Below, piece by piece: positions 7,681 to 15,797 of a DNA stretch of 64,000 nt. The notes beneath the pieces were generated by a model. The model saw nothing but the letters and a program-made list of their open reading frames with translations, made no database searches and had not been told where the DNA came from. Origin of the DNA: a candidate division FCPU426 bacterium (GTDB lineage: Bacteria; Oederibacteriota; JAAXVQ01; JAUVAV01). The position numbers were made by a program, and so were the translations under genes. The stretch lies in the NCBI GenBank assembly GCA_030591525.1, contig JAUVAV010000006.1, positions 1-64,000 on the forward strand. Direction: 5' to 3'. How positions within the stretch are numbered: position 1 is the first letter of the stretch; every line of letters starts with the position of its first letter.

Positions 7681-8685
7681 TCATCTCCTTTCCTCCTGCC
7701 GGGCTATAAGCATCTCAATAAAGGCCTCCAGCCGCGTCTTAGTTCTGCTGTCCAAGGGACCGACCCGGTCTCCTTCCAGGGTTAAAATTGGCAGCGGCAA
7801 CTGTTCGCGAAAAACCATATCTTCCAACTGGTGATGGCAAAACGATTGCACATAATGAATATAGCCATCAAGCTTTCGAAACCGGGTCTGTTCTGATATA
7901 TCCTGAAGACGTCCGGACAAATCATAGGGGTACGTATAAGCCAGATATTGTTCTAAAAAGTCGGTATGCTGATACGGCATGGCGAACTGCCGTGCAATTT
8001 CATGCAAAACAACCCTAGCGCCTTTTTCTTCCAGAAATTCTTTCAAATCCGAGAAGACATCAGGTACTCCCAGTAAACCCAGTCGCAGCATGTTTTCAGG
8101 CGCTTTTCCCTGTCTTTTGGCCAGTATCTTTTCTAATTGTTTTTTGAAATATTCCGCGTCACCCAGGAAGTCTGAACAGTTTACCAGCGCAAATAAATTG
8201 TCCTGGCTTGAAATATTATTCTCCTGCCAGGTCCGGCGATCTATCTCGAGAGCCAACTTCCGTATATCGTCCAGATGCACCTTGGCTTGAAGCACATCAT
8301 CCCATTGGACCTCGAAATAATCCATCAACTTTTGTATTTCCGCGCGCAAGTTTCTCCGGATTTTCCCATGCGGGAATGAAAACGGTATAAACTCAACTCC
8401 CCGGGGCAAGAGATTTTCCAGCATGGTTAACATATGCGTACAATCCCCTTGCACCACGCCTATAACCGTTCGGATATCAGTATTCCTGAGCAAGCTGTAT
8501 ATCCCCTTGACCCAGACGCATATATTGTGTGGAAGGCCAGAACGCTCCGCCTCATTTACCAGGTCGGCTGAATCGGCATTGGTAATAAACATGTTATTTA
8601 AATCCCGCGGCACTCGTTGTGCCGCGATTATAATCTCCACCGGAATTGTAGAAGTTATGCCTATAACCTCTTTTAAACCAATCAT
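7681..8685 (-). CDS. 2-hydroxyacyl-CoA dehydratase family protein (HgdB-like), orphan
   Basis: 334 residues resembling the D-component of 2-hydroxyglutaryl-CoA dehydratase and related double-cubane-cluster proteins. Three conserved-type cysteines are present: C56 in ICVWVKG, C82 in VVQGDCTHM and C283 in SFCHHQ, spaced as expected for iron-sulfur ligands. The second half ends with [11 protein letters not shown], also a family feature. A true dehydratase needs a partner subunit and the ATP-dependent activator HgdC; neither is in this window. It sits between queE and rph, so a role in an unrecognised reductive reaction, perhaps in nucleoside modification, is possible but unproven. Confidence 0.7.
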   Translation of the reverse strand: MIGLKEVIGITSTIPVEIIIAAQRVPRDLNNMFITNADSADLVNEAERSGLPHNICVWVKGIYSLLRNTDIRTVIGVVQGDCTHMLTMLENLLPRGVEFIPFSFPHGKIRRNLRAEIQKLMDYFEVQWDDVLQAKVHLDDIRKLALEIDRRTWQENNISSQDNLFALVNCSDFLGDAEYFKKQLEKILAKRQGKAPENMLRLGLLGVPDVFSDLKEFLEEKGARVVLHEIARQFAMPYQHTDFLEQYLAYTYPYDLSGRLQDISEQTRFRKLDGYIHYVQSFCHHQLEDMVFREQLPLPILTLEGDRVGPLDSRTKTRLEAFIEMLIARQEERR

Positions 8686-8734
8686 TTTTAGAATCCTTTA
8701 ATGTGATTTATCAATCCGTATATTGTGCTGCTAA

Positions 8735-9499
8735 TTATTTAATGCCCATCAAACGGTGAACCTGTGGAATTATCCGCGCCCGGGGATTAATTTCTAAAGC
8801 CTTTTGCGATAAAAGCTCCAGTACTCTTTGATTTTTTATAGAGTTCCATTGTTTCCCTGTAACCGGCTGCAATATAAAATCCCATTCCGGCCGGAATTGT
8901 CTGGCTAGTTTAGCCGCAGCTTCTATTTCCTTTAGCATGCTTGAAGGGCTTATGATGGCCTTAATACATCCGGCTGTCCAGGACAGGGAGGATAAAAACT
9001 CCTTGTATTTCTTAAAGCCAACCGCATACCCGCAAGCCGATTTTAGTTTGATGTCTACCGCCATAAAATCAATATATCCCTTCAGCCGGGCTGAAGGCAA
9101 CGGGCATAAGCCGTTGGTTTCCAGAAGTATTCTCATTTTGGGGAAACGGGTTTTAAAAATCCGGGTTAATGCTTCCAGAAACTTTGGCTGTTCCAGAGGT
9201 TCTCCGCCGGTAATTGCCAGGCTATGAAACGGACCGGTCTGTTGTATTATTTCCTCCAGGTAATCCACGGTCTCGACCGCGGAAACCGGATTTTTCAGCC
9301 TGACCGGCCGCGGTCCGGATTCCGGCCGGTAAAATTTCCACTGCTTTAGACGTGCCGGTCTGGCCCAACGAGAATCACAGTATTGGCACTTTCTTCGGCA
9401 TCCGGCTAAACGCAAAAATATCTGGCGCAATCCCAGCCAGGAACCTTCTCCTTGATGACTGGTAAAAAGTTCTGCTAAAAATCCCCGTTGGTTATTCAT
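8735..9499 (-). CDS. queE: 7-carboxy-7-deazaguanine synthase QueE
   Basis: 254 residues. The N-terminus ELFTSHQGEGSWLG is the QueE substrate-binding signature, followed by the radical-SAM cluster motif C34-C38-C41 (GCRRKCQYC). The glycine-rich SAM motif is in AITGGEPLEQ. The enzyme converts 6-carboxytetrahydropterin to 7-carboxy-7-deazaguanine in the queuosine/7-deazaguanine pathway. It overlaps queD by eight bases. Slightly longer than compact QueE proteins, with an insert after the cluster motif (residues about 47-70). Confidence 0.9.
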   Translation of the reverse strand: MNNQRGFLAELFTSHQGEGSWLGLRQIFLRLAGCRRKCQYCDSRWARPARLKQWKFYRPESGPRPVRLKNPVSAVETVDYLEEIIQQTGPFHSLAITGGEPLEQPKFLEALTRIFKTRFPKMRILLETNGLCPLPSARLKGYIDFMAVDIKLKSACGYAVGFKKYKEFLSSLSWTAGCIKAIISPSSMLKEIEAAAKLARQFRPEWDFILQPVTGKQWNSIKNQRVLELLSQKALEINPRARIIPQVHRLMGIK

Positions 9500-9860
9500 A
9501 ATACCGTATAAAAGACCGGGACGATTCCCAAACCGTTACAGCTTTCATTTGAAGCTTTCGATGCTTGATTTTTTCCCGGCACTGACCGTATAACACCCGG
9601 GCCAGATTCTCCGAGGTGGGATTTATTCCTGAGAATTCCGGCAAGTCATTCAGCATGCTATGATCGTATGCTTCCAACACCGCTTTTAGAATAGCTTTTA
9701 GTTCCACAAAATCCACGGCCAAGCCTATCTCATTCAGCTCAGAGACGGTTACTTCCAGGCGCACCTTCCAGTTATGTCCGTGCAGGTTTTCGCACTTCCC
9801 CTGATAGCCCTTTAATTGATGAGCCGCGGATATTTCCTGCTCAACCCCTACGTCAAACAT
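9492..9860 (-). CDS. queD: 6-carboxytetrahydropterin synthase QueD
   Basis: 122 residues, the normal size. Zinc-binding histidines are H14 (SAAHQL), H28 and H30 (LHGHNW), and the catalytic cysteine is C23 (GKCENLHGH). The glutamate of VWESS near the end would bind the pterin. It makes 6-carboxy-5,6,7,8-tetrahydropterin from dihydroneopterin triphosphate, the substrate of the overlapping queE product. queC and queF are not in the window. Confidence 0.92.
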   Translation of the reverse strand: MFDVGVEQEISAAHQLKGYQGKCENLHGHNWKVRLEVTVSELNEIGLAVDFVELKAILKAVLEAYDHSMLNDLPEFSGINPTSENLARVLYGQCREKIKHRKLQMKAVTVWESSRSFIRYYE

Positions 9861-9953
9861 TCTCTTCCTCCAAATCCATGGCGTAAAATATTAGCCATTC
9901 GCTTTCACGCACTTGAATATTTCCTCCTGATTTTTCCATGCCTCCCACGGGAT

Positions 9954-9981
9954 GTAGGGGCGTTTAATTAAACGCCCCTAC
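9954..9981. repeat. Family A palindrome (GTAGGGGCGTTTAATTAAACGCCCCTAC)
   Basis: A perfect 28-base palindrome. Identical copies occur at 17694, 46423 and 47953. Its right edge contains the TAG stop codon of murI. The left flank (9888-9950) shares TTTCACGCAC with the flank of the copy at 17694, so the repeated unit is longer than the core. Confidence 0.9.
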
Positions 9982-10796
9982 AAATTTACCCTGCGCACTC
10001 CGCGCAGCCGATACCCCATAATATACGTCCCCACCCGCAAGAAAGGCGCGGGAACATCGGTGACTAAATATTTATGACGTCCGGGGGATGAAGCCGGCTT
10101 TCGCAGGTCTTTTTGTTCCAGCGTATTTTTCAATTCCTGGGCAACTTCCTCGGCCGAGTCGATAATCCTGATTTCCTTTCCACAGACCCGGCTCAGGGCC
10201 GGCTTTAAGGCCGGATAATGGGTACACCCTAAAATCAGGCGTTTAATATTTTTTTTCAGCAAGGGCTCCAGGTAGGCTTTAATTATACTTATGGCAATGG
10301 GACCGGTCAGTCGTCCCTCCTCCACCAAGGGCACTAATAATGGACAAGCCGCGGAAAAGACCCGGCATTTTATATTAAGCCGCGATAGCGTTCTGACATA
10401 AGCTTGGGACTGGATAGTCGCAGAAGTGCCGATCACGCCGATAGCGTCATGCGGATTTTCACGTAAAGCGGCCCGGGCCCCGGGCTGAATAACCCCGATA
10501 ACGGGCAATGATATCCTTTTCCTCAGAGCCGGCAGTACCAAGGCCGAGGCGGTATTACAGGCTATTACCAGAGCTTTGATGCGGTATTTTAGTAGTTGTT
10601 TCACGCCCTCCAAGGTAAACCGAATTATGGTCTCCCGGGCCTTGCTGCCATAAGGCGTTCTGGCCGTATCCCCGAGATAGACTATATTCTCGCCCGGCAG
10701 CTGTCGTTGTATCTCCTTAACTACGGTCAGCCCGCCTACTCCGGAGTCAAAAATTCCGACAGGCGCATTCCGGCCAATTTGTCCGCTTAACGCCAT
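9978..10796 (-). CDS. murI: Glutamate racemase
   Basis: 272 residues. GIFDSGVGGLTV at the N-terminus and the two catalytic cysteines, C80 in ACNTASA and C191 in LGCTHYPAL, define the family. The enzyme makes D-glutamate for peptidoglycan by two-base proton transfer. It overlaps cimA by 10 bases. The stop codon is supplied by the family A palindrome; the last residues RRVNL just precede it. Confidence 0.93.
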   Translation of the reverse strand: MALSGQIGRNAPVGIFDSGVGGLTVVKEIQRQLPGENIVYLGDTARTPYGSKARETIIRFTLEGVKQLLKYRIKALVIACNTASALVLPALRKRISLPVIGVIQPGARAALRENPHDAIGVIGTSATIQSQAYVRTLSRLNIKCRVFSAACPLLVPLVEEGRLTGPIAISIIKAYLEPLLKKNIKRLILGCTHYPALKPALSRVCGKEIRIIDSAEEVAQELKNTLEQKDLRKPASSPGRHKYLVTDVPAPFLRVGTYIMGYRLRGVRRVNL

Positions 10797-12358
10797 TTAC
10801 GGTCACTTCGCAGCTTATATTCAATGGAATCCAGCAAAGCCTCCCAGGAAGCCGCAATAATATTAGTCGAGACTCCCACGGTTCCCCAAACATTTCTCTC
10901 ATCCCGGCTCTCAATGGATACTCTGACATTGGCACCGGACCCGCTTTTGGATTCCAGGACCCGAACCTTGAAATCAACCAACTGCATTTTTTTCAGGCGG
11001 GGATAATACGGTTCCAGGGCTTTACGGAGGGCGTTATCCAGAGCATTTACCGGACCATCGCCTTCGGCCGCGGTATGTACATGATGGTTATTGATATCCA
11101 GCTTAATAGTCGCCTCCGTAACCAGCTTATTTTCGCGGCGTTCCACAATTACGCGAAACCCATGCAAATTAAAGAACGGCCGGTGTTGTTTCAGGCTTTT
11201 TTCCATCAGCAGGCGAAAACTGGCATCTGCTCCTTCAAATTTATAACCGCTGTGTTCCAGGTCCTTGAGTTGTCCGATTATCTGCCGGGCCTCCTCGGAA
11301 CCGGGTTTAAGTTTCACTCCCATCTGTTCCGCCTTGAACAGCACTGAAGCCACCCCAGCCTGTTCGGAAATAATCAGGCGCCGTTCGTTTCCCACCACCG
11401 GAGGAACAATATGTTCATACGAAACCGGATTCTTGCGAACCGCATCCACATGCAGCCCTCCCTTATGGGCAAAAGCATTCAGTCCCACAAAAGCGCTGTA
11501 TTCCCGCGGAGGCACATTGGCGATTTCCGAGATAGTCCTCGAGACCACGGTTAATTTCTTAATTTTCTTAGGCGGCAAACAGAGTTTACCCATCTTCAAC
11601 TGAAGGTTGGGTATTACGGAGCATAGATTAGCATTACCACAGCGCTCGCCATAGCCGTTTATAGTTCCCTGTACCATCGTTGCACCGGCCCGAACCGCGG
11701 CCAGTGAATTGGACACTGCCAGCTCACTGTCATTATGCGTATGTATGCCTATCGGCGTTGCTACCCGGGCCTTGCTCTCAGCGGTAATGCGTTCCAGTTC
11801 CGGCGGCAAAGTCCCGCCATTGGTATCGCAAAGCACAATCCAATCCGCGCCGGATTCCGAAGCCGCTTCCAGAACCTGCCGCGCGTACTCCGGGTTGCTG
11901 CGATAAGCATCATAAAAATGCTCGGCATCGAATAGAACCCTTTTTCTATGGGATTTTAAATATGCCACACTATCCCGGATTACCTTGAGATTTTCCTCCA
12001 GGGATATGCGAAGAACATCGCGCACATGCAAATCCCAGGTTTTGCCCACAATCGCTATGTTGCTAGTCCCGGCGTCCAGCAGTGCTTGGATAGCCGGATC
12101 CTGAGCAACCTTCAGTTTGGCCCGGCGGGTACTGCCGAAAGCCACTAATTTAGCCTTCCGCAGGGGATGCTTCTTCATGCGTTTGAAAAATTCCAGGTCC
12201 TTGGCATTCGAGGGCGCAGGATACCCGCCTTCAATGTACTCCACTCCCAAATCGTCCAGCAAATGGGCAATCGCCACCTTATCCTCCACGGAAAAGGTGA
12301 TTTCCTCGGCTTGCGAACCGTCCCGCAAGGTAGTATCGTATATATATATTTTAGACAT
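10787..12358 (-). CDS. cimA: (R)-citramalate synthase
   Basis: 523 residues from the ATG ending at 12358, which has an excellent GGAGG site; the frame is open 33 codons further but that part lies in the leader. The start MSKIYIYDTTLRDGSQAEE and GGYPAPSN are typical of the citramalate synthase group of the isopropylmalate synthase family (DUF-type CimA). HTHNDSELAVSNSLAA carries metal-binding histidines, and a LeuA dimer/allosteric domain occupies the last 130 residues. It condenses pyruvate with acetyl-CoA to open the threonine-independent route to isoleucine, and is usually feedback inhibited by isoleucine. murI follows with overlap. Confidence 0.9.
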   Translation of the reverse strand: MSKIYIYDTTLRDGSQAEEITFSVEDKVAIAHLLDDLGVEYIEGGYPAPSNAKDLEFFKRMKKHPLRKAKLVAFGSTRRAKLKVAQDPAIQALLDAGTSNIAIVGKTWDLHVRDVLRISLEENLKVIRDSVAYLKSHRKRVLFDAEHFYDAYRSNPEYARQVLEAASESGADWIVLCDTNGGTLPPELERITAESKARVATPIGIHTHNDSELAVSNSLAAVRAGATMVQGTINGYGERCGNANLCSVIPNLQLKMGKLCLPPKKIKKLTVVSRTISEIANVPPREYSAFVGLNAFAHKGGLHVDAVRKNPVSYEHIVPPVVGNERRLIISEQAGVASVLFKAEQMGVKLKPGSEEARQIIGQLKDLEHSGYKFEGADASFRLLMEKSLKQHRPFFNLHGFRVIVERRENKLVTEATIKLDINNHHVHTAAEGDGPVNALDNALRKALEPYYPRLKKMQLVDFKVRVLESKSGSGANVRVSIESRDERNVWGTVGVSTNIIAASWEALLDSIEYKLRSDRKWR

Positions 12359-12447
12359 TTTTCTTTCCTCCTTAACCACCGTAGTAATCTCTCTTAGTAA
12401 GAGCGTCTCCCTCAAGCTTTTTCTTTCAGAAATGAAATTCCCAGGAA

Positions 12448-12477
12448 AGTATAACAAAAGCTAGAGCAATACGTCAA
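12448..12477 (-). promoter_or_regulatory. Sigma-70-like promoter of cimA-murI
   Basis: Read on the minus strand: TTGACG (12477-12472), 18-base spacer, TATACT (12453-12448). Transcription would start about 80 bases ahead of the cimA ATG, leaving a leader in which no clear T-box or riboswitch was recognised. Confidence 0.6.
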
Positions 12478-12526
12478 CGACAAGAATTTGTACTGAAAAG
12501 GTTATGGGAGGCGGGAATATTTTGAT

Positions 12527-13015
12527 CTAGCGTTTCCAGGTCACCCGTATAAATTTATCCTCTTCGGTGTAATGGAAATCCAGCTCTCCCTCATAGGCAT
12601 GAAACAATGCTTCCCCGATACGACGAGGGAGATGATTGTCAGTAAAGGTTATTTTTATACAGCCCCTCTCTTCCGCAATTTCCATAATGCGGTGCAGGGG
12701 ATGCTCACGTTTAGCATTGGCTTCTTCGTTATGGCACAAGTTCAATATCTCACTCTTATGTCGGCTCAGGAATTTTCCGCTTAAAGTTAAAACACCCTCG
12801 GGAAATTTGTCTTTGATCCGCTGGCAGGCAGGACAAACCAATTTATGCGCTCCTAAGGGGCGCTGGGCCCATCTCCATTGCCCATTCTCGAAAACCGCCT
12901 TACACTGCGGACAGATTGTTGGCTCCGGCAATTTCCGGCGTGATTTATAAGTATCATGGCAATATTCTTTTAAATTTCTGTCTTTTCTCTTCGCGCGGAA
13001 CATAAATCCTTTCAT
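12527..13015 (-). CDS. BCAM0308-family zinc-ribbon protein
   Basis: 162 residues from the ATG ending at 13015, preceded by GAGGAGG five bases upstream; the longer frame to 13036 would place that site inside the gene. Two CxxC pairs, CPQC and CPAC, flank a tryptophan-rich loop and form a probable zinc ribbon. The middle shows RHKSEILNLCHNEEANAKREHPL and the end shows a small alpha/beta domain (KFIRVTWKR). The pattern matches the uncharacterised BCAM0308 family, sometimes loosely annotated as ATPase. No ATP-binding motif is visible. Function unknown. Confidence 0.7.
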   Translation of the reverse strand: MKGFMFRAKRKDRNLKEYCHDTYKSRRKLPEPTICPQCKAVFENGQWRWAQRPLGAHKLVCPACQRIKDKFPEGVLTLSGKFLSRHKSEILNLCHNEEANAKREHPLHRIMEIAEERGCIKITFTDNHLPRRIGEALFHAYEGELDFHYTEEDKFIRVTWKR

Positions 13016-13396
13016 AATAACCTCCTCGGCAGACAAAATTTATATATCTCTATTTATTGGACCCCGATTTTCGAGTAATTGCATGCGGCTTTTTCCATGC
13101 CGGCATTTAGTAAGCTTTAAAACTTATACATACAACGGACATGAAAAAATGTCCAGTAGTTAATCGATTTATGTTATGCTACTCCAATAAATATGGCAGA
13201 ATTATATTTGCTCTCCTAGGAATTTGAGCAATTGGTCTGATTTTTTAATTCCTGAGCAATTGAACAATAGAAAATAGACCGCAATTGAGTTTTTCATTGC
13301 TCTATTGGTCAATTCTTAATTGTTCTGGAGTTTGAGCAATTAGTCTATAACTAATCGCTCAAACTCCTAGGGAGACCCAAACTCGGGGGTGAACTA
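13016..13396. other. Intergenic region between divergent genes, with repeat B2
   Basis: Divergent spacer between the BCAM0308-family gene and yjbQ. Repeat B2 fills 13211-13370. The hairpin GGACATGAAAAAATGTCC lies near 13138-13155. No further gene is seen. Confidence 0.6.
13211..13370. repeat. Family B nested inverted repeat, copy B2
   Basis: Outer arms CTCCTAGGAATTTGAGC at the left and GCTCAAACTCCTAG at the right; an inner pair TTGAACAATAGA/TCTATTGGTCAA enclosing TAGACCGCAATTGAG; and a further stem GGAGTTTGAGCAATTAGTC/CTAATCGCTCAAACTCC. It ends 26 bases ahead of the yjbQ start. Confidence 0.85.
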
Positions 13397-13810
13397 ATGC
13401 GCAGTTATACCACCTATATGAAGTTCAATACTAAAAAGCACCGCGAATACATCAATATCACAGCAGAAGTGGACAAAGCAGTAAAAGCCGCGGAGGTACA
13501 AGAGGGCATGGCGCTGGTTTCCGCCATGCATATTACGGCCGGCGTGTTTGTCAATGACGCGGAATCCGGACTCTTAAACGATATTGATGAATGGCTGGAG
13601 CAGTTGGCGCCTTTTAAGCCCAACTATCGCCATCACCGCACCGGAGAGACCAATGGAGATGCCCACCTAAAAAACTTACTTATTCATCACGAAGTCATTC
13701 TGCCCATCACCAAAGGGCAATTGGATTTAGGCCCCTGGCAGCAGGTTTTTTATGCGGAGTTCGACGGCCAGCGTCCCAAACGACTGGTGATTAAAGTGAT
13801 GGGGGAATAA
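13397..13810 (+). CDS. yjbQ: YjbQ family protein (UPF0047)
   Basis: 137 residues, the usual size of this small trimeric family. Motifs: [31 protein letters not shown], the histidine-rich [18 protein letters not shown] and [16 protein letters not shown]. Histidines and aspartates of these segments form a metal site. The annotation secondary thiamine-phosphate synthase comes from weak complementation in E. coli; the physiological role is unsettled. One of only two plus-strand genes here. A GGGGGTGA site precedes the ATG. Confidence 0.88.
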   Translation: MRSYTTYMKFNTKKHREYINITAEVDKAVKAAEVQEGMALVSAMHITAGVFVNDAESGLLNDIDEWLEQLAPFKPNYRHHRTGETNGDAHLKNLLIHHEVILPITKGQLDLGPWQQVFYAEFDGQRPKRLVIKVMGE

Positions 13811-13855
13811 GCGCCGGTTAGCTACAGTTGCCCGTAGCTTAATTACCCTCCCCGG

Positions 13856-15553
13856 CTAAGTCGTCCTAAAATCCTTGATTTCTATTTGCAGCGTGGATGT
13901 TCCGTTCCAGTTATTTTCGCCCACATAGCCGGCAATTTCCAGCGGGATATCCGGACGCAACTCCCCTGCCCTCTCGCCCAGGCCAAAGCCTATGGCTTCA
14001 ATGCTGCCGTGTTTTCTTTCATCCATCAGCCGGAGTTTTAGATGCTTCTCCTTGACCACCCGGGGAGGCGCGCTAAGCCGGAGGTTGTTTACAGCCAGAA
14101 CCGGTCTGGAATTCCCGCAGCCGTAAGGTTCCATACTTTTTAATTCCCGGACCAAACGCGGCGAGATACCCTCCAGGTCGGTCCGGGCATCAATATTAAG
14201 GGCGGGTTGCAGATGTTCCGGCAATAACTCCAAACCGGCCTGTTGCTGCATCCCGTTTTTAAATTTTTCCAAATTATCGGCCGGCAGAGTGACACCAGCT
14301 GCCATGGCATGTCCTCCCCATTTTTCCAACAGGCTGGACATACGGCTTAAGGCAGCATGTAAGGAAAACCCGGCAATACTCCTTCCCGAGCCTTTCACTT
14401 TTCCCTCGCTTTCCGAAAGAATAAAACAAGGACGGTGATATTTTTCACATATTCTGGACGCCACCAACCCTAACACTCCCAGGGGCCAGTCGGGCCCGGC
14501 CGCCACAATCGCCGGCGATTCCTGATCCGCTTTTTGCAGTCCGTCCTCAACCTCGGTTCTGATTTTTTGTTCGAGATTTTGGCGCCGTCTGTTTTCATTA
14601 TCCAGCCAATTGGCGAGTTGTTCGGCCTCCAGCCTATCTCCGGTTAAAAGCAGTTCGAGGCTGTTCCGGGGGTCTCCCATACGGCCGGCGGCATTAAGCC
14701 GGGGCGCCAGGCGAAAAGCGATATCCGTGGAATTTATGGGCCCCGGGCCCAGGCCGGCCGCCGCGATTAAAGCGCGTAATCCCATCCGGCCGCCGCGATT
14801 AAGCATTGCCAGTCCGGCCCGGGTTAATAACCGGTTTTCACCGAACAAGGGAACCACATCTGCCACCGTCCCTAAGGCCACCAGGTCAAGATGCCGGCGT
14901 AAATCTTCGGGATTTTTTTCTCCTAACGCATCCGCCGCCGCCCGAACCACCTGGAAAGCCACTCCGACTCCGGCTAAAATCTGAAACTCCTCCGGCCCGG
15001 TAACTTGCGGATTAACTATTACATCCGCCAAGGGCAGCGACTCCGCCGGTTGATGATGATCCGTTATTAAAACTTTGAGACCGGATTTCCCGGCCAGTTC
15101 GATCTCCGGTATGGCCGTAATTCCGCAATCCACGGTAACCAGCAAACCCGCTCCCATCGCGACCGCAGCTTGTACGGCTTTTTGGTTCAACCCGTAACCA
15201 TCGGCCATTCGGTTAGGCAGTTGGACTTTATACCGGCCCTGGCGAAGATTTATAAATTCCGCCAATAAAGCGGCCGCCGTGATTCCATCAACATCATAAT
15301 CCCCGAAAATCACGATTAATTCTTCCCGCCGAATAGCTTCCGCCAGCAGGCGGCCGGCGTCCACGGTTCCCGGCAAATCCCTAAAATCCTTAAAACGCGC
15401 CTCCGCAGGATGCAAAAAAGCAGGAGCCGAAATCTCGTTCAACCCGCGCTGAATTATTATCGAAGCAGTAAGCGGAAGAATTTGCAGTTGCGAGGATAAT
15501 TTCTCAACCTTATCGGTTGTCAAGGCCGGAGGCCATAACCATTTTTTTGACAA
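13856..15553 (-). CDS. recJ: Single-stranded-DNA-specific exonuclease RecJ
   Basis: 565 residues, full RecJ length. DHH-phosphoesterase motifs: GDYDVDG (D85, D87, D89), VTVDCGI (D142) and TDHHQP (D165). The DHHA1 domain carries GGHAMAAGV, followed by the OB-type domain. The enzyme degrades single-stranded DNA 5' to 3' in recombination and mismatch repair. The start is a TTG at 15553 preceded by AAGGA; the next codons read SKKWLW. It converges on yjbQ with a 45-base gap. Confidence 0.93.
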   Translation of the reverse strand: MSKKWLWPPALTTDKVEKLSSQLQILPLTASIIIQRGLNEISAPAFLHPAEARFKDFRDLPGTVDAGRLLAEAIRREELIVIFGDYDVDGITAAALLAEFINLRQGRYKVQLPNRMADGYGLNQKAVQAAVAMGAGLLVTVDCGITAIPEIELAGKSGLKVLITDHHQPAESLPLADVIVNPQVTGPEEFQILAGVGVAFQVVRAAADALGEKNPEDLRRHLDLVALGTVADVVPLFGENRLLTRAGLAMLNRGGRMGLRALIAAAGLGPGPINSTDIAFRLAPRLNAAGRMGDPRNSLELLLTGDRLEAEQLANWLDNENRRRQNLEQKIRTEVEDGLQKADQESPAIVAAGPDWPLGVLGLVASRICEKYHRPCFILSESEGKVKGSGRSIAGFSLHAALSRMSSLLEKWGGHAMAAGVTLPADNLEKFKNGMQQQAGLELLPEHLQPALNIDARTDLEGISPRLVRELKSMEPYGCGNSRPVLAVNNLRLSAPPRVVKEKHLKLRLMDERKHGSIEAIGFGLGERAGELRPDIPLEIAGYVGENNWNGTSTLQIEIKDFRTT

Positions 15554-15616
15554 TGCTTTTCCTTTCCAGGATGCGCAGGCGGATAAAAACCATCTTTATG
15601 CCGTGTACCATGCAAC

Positions 15617-15644
15617 CGTAGGGGCCGGCTTCCATGCCGGCCCG
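15617..15644. repeat. Family A palindrome (GTAGGGGCCGGCTTCCATGCCGGCCC)
   Basis: Same subtype as the copy at 4636, between recJ and the PilB-like gene. Confidence 0.8.
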
Positions 15645-15673
15645 TAAATTCGGAATTATGCGTAATCGCAAAA

Positions 15674-15699
15674 GGGCGGCCACGGGGGGCCGCCCCTAC
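15674..15699. repeat. Family A palindrome (GGGCGGCC...GGCCGCCC)
   Basis: GGGCGGCCACGGGGGGCCGCCCCTAC, a variant core with only the right GCCCCTAC end complete, 30 bases from the preceding copy. Confidence 0.7.
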
Positions 15700-15797
15700 A
15701 ACTACTATTTACTACCTAACGGTTATTATTTTACGAATTCAAATTGACGGATGGAGGAATACCTATGGAATTCCCTGGTACGGATTCTGTCACTCGG

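Noticed and set aside
12361-12447. Possible T-box or riboswitch in the cimA leader
   Set aside because: No T-box sequence or known aptamer core was found; only a promoter and ribosome site are supported.
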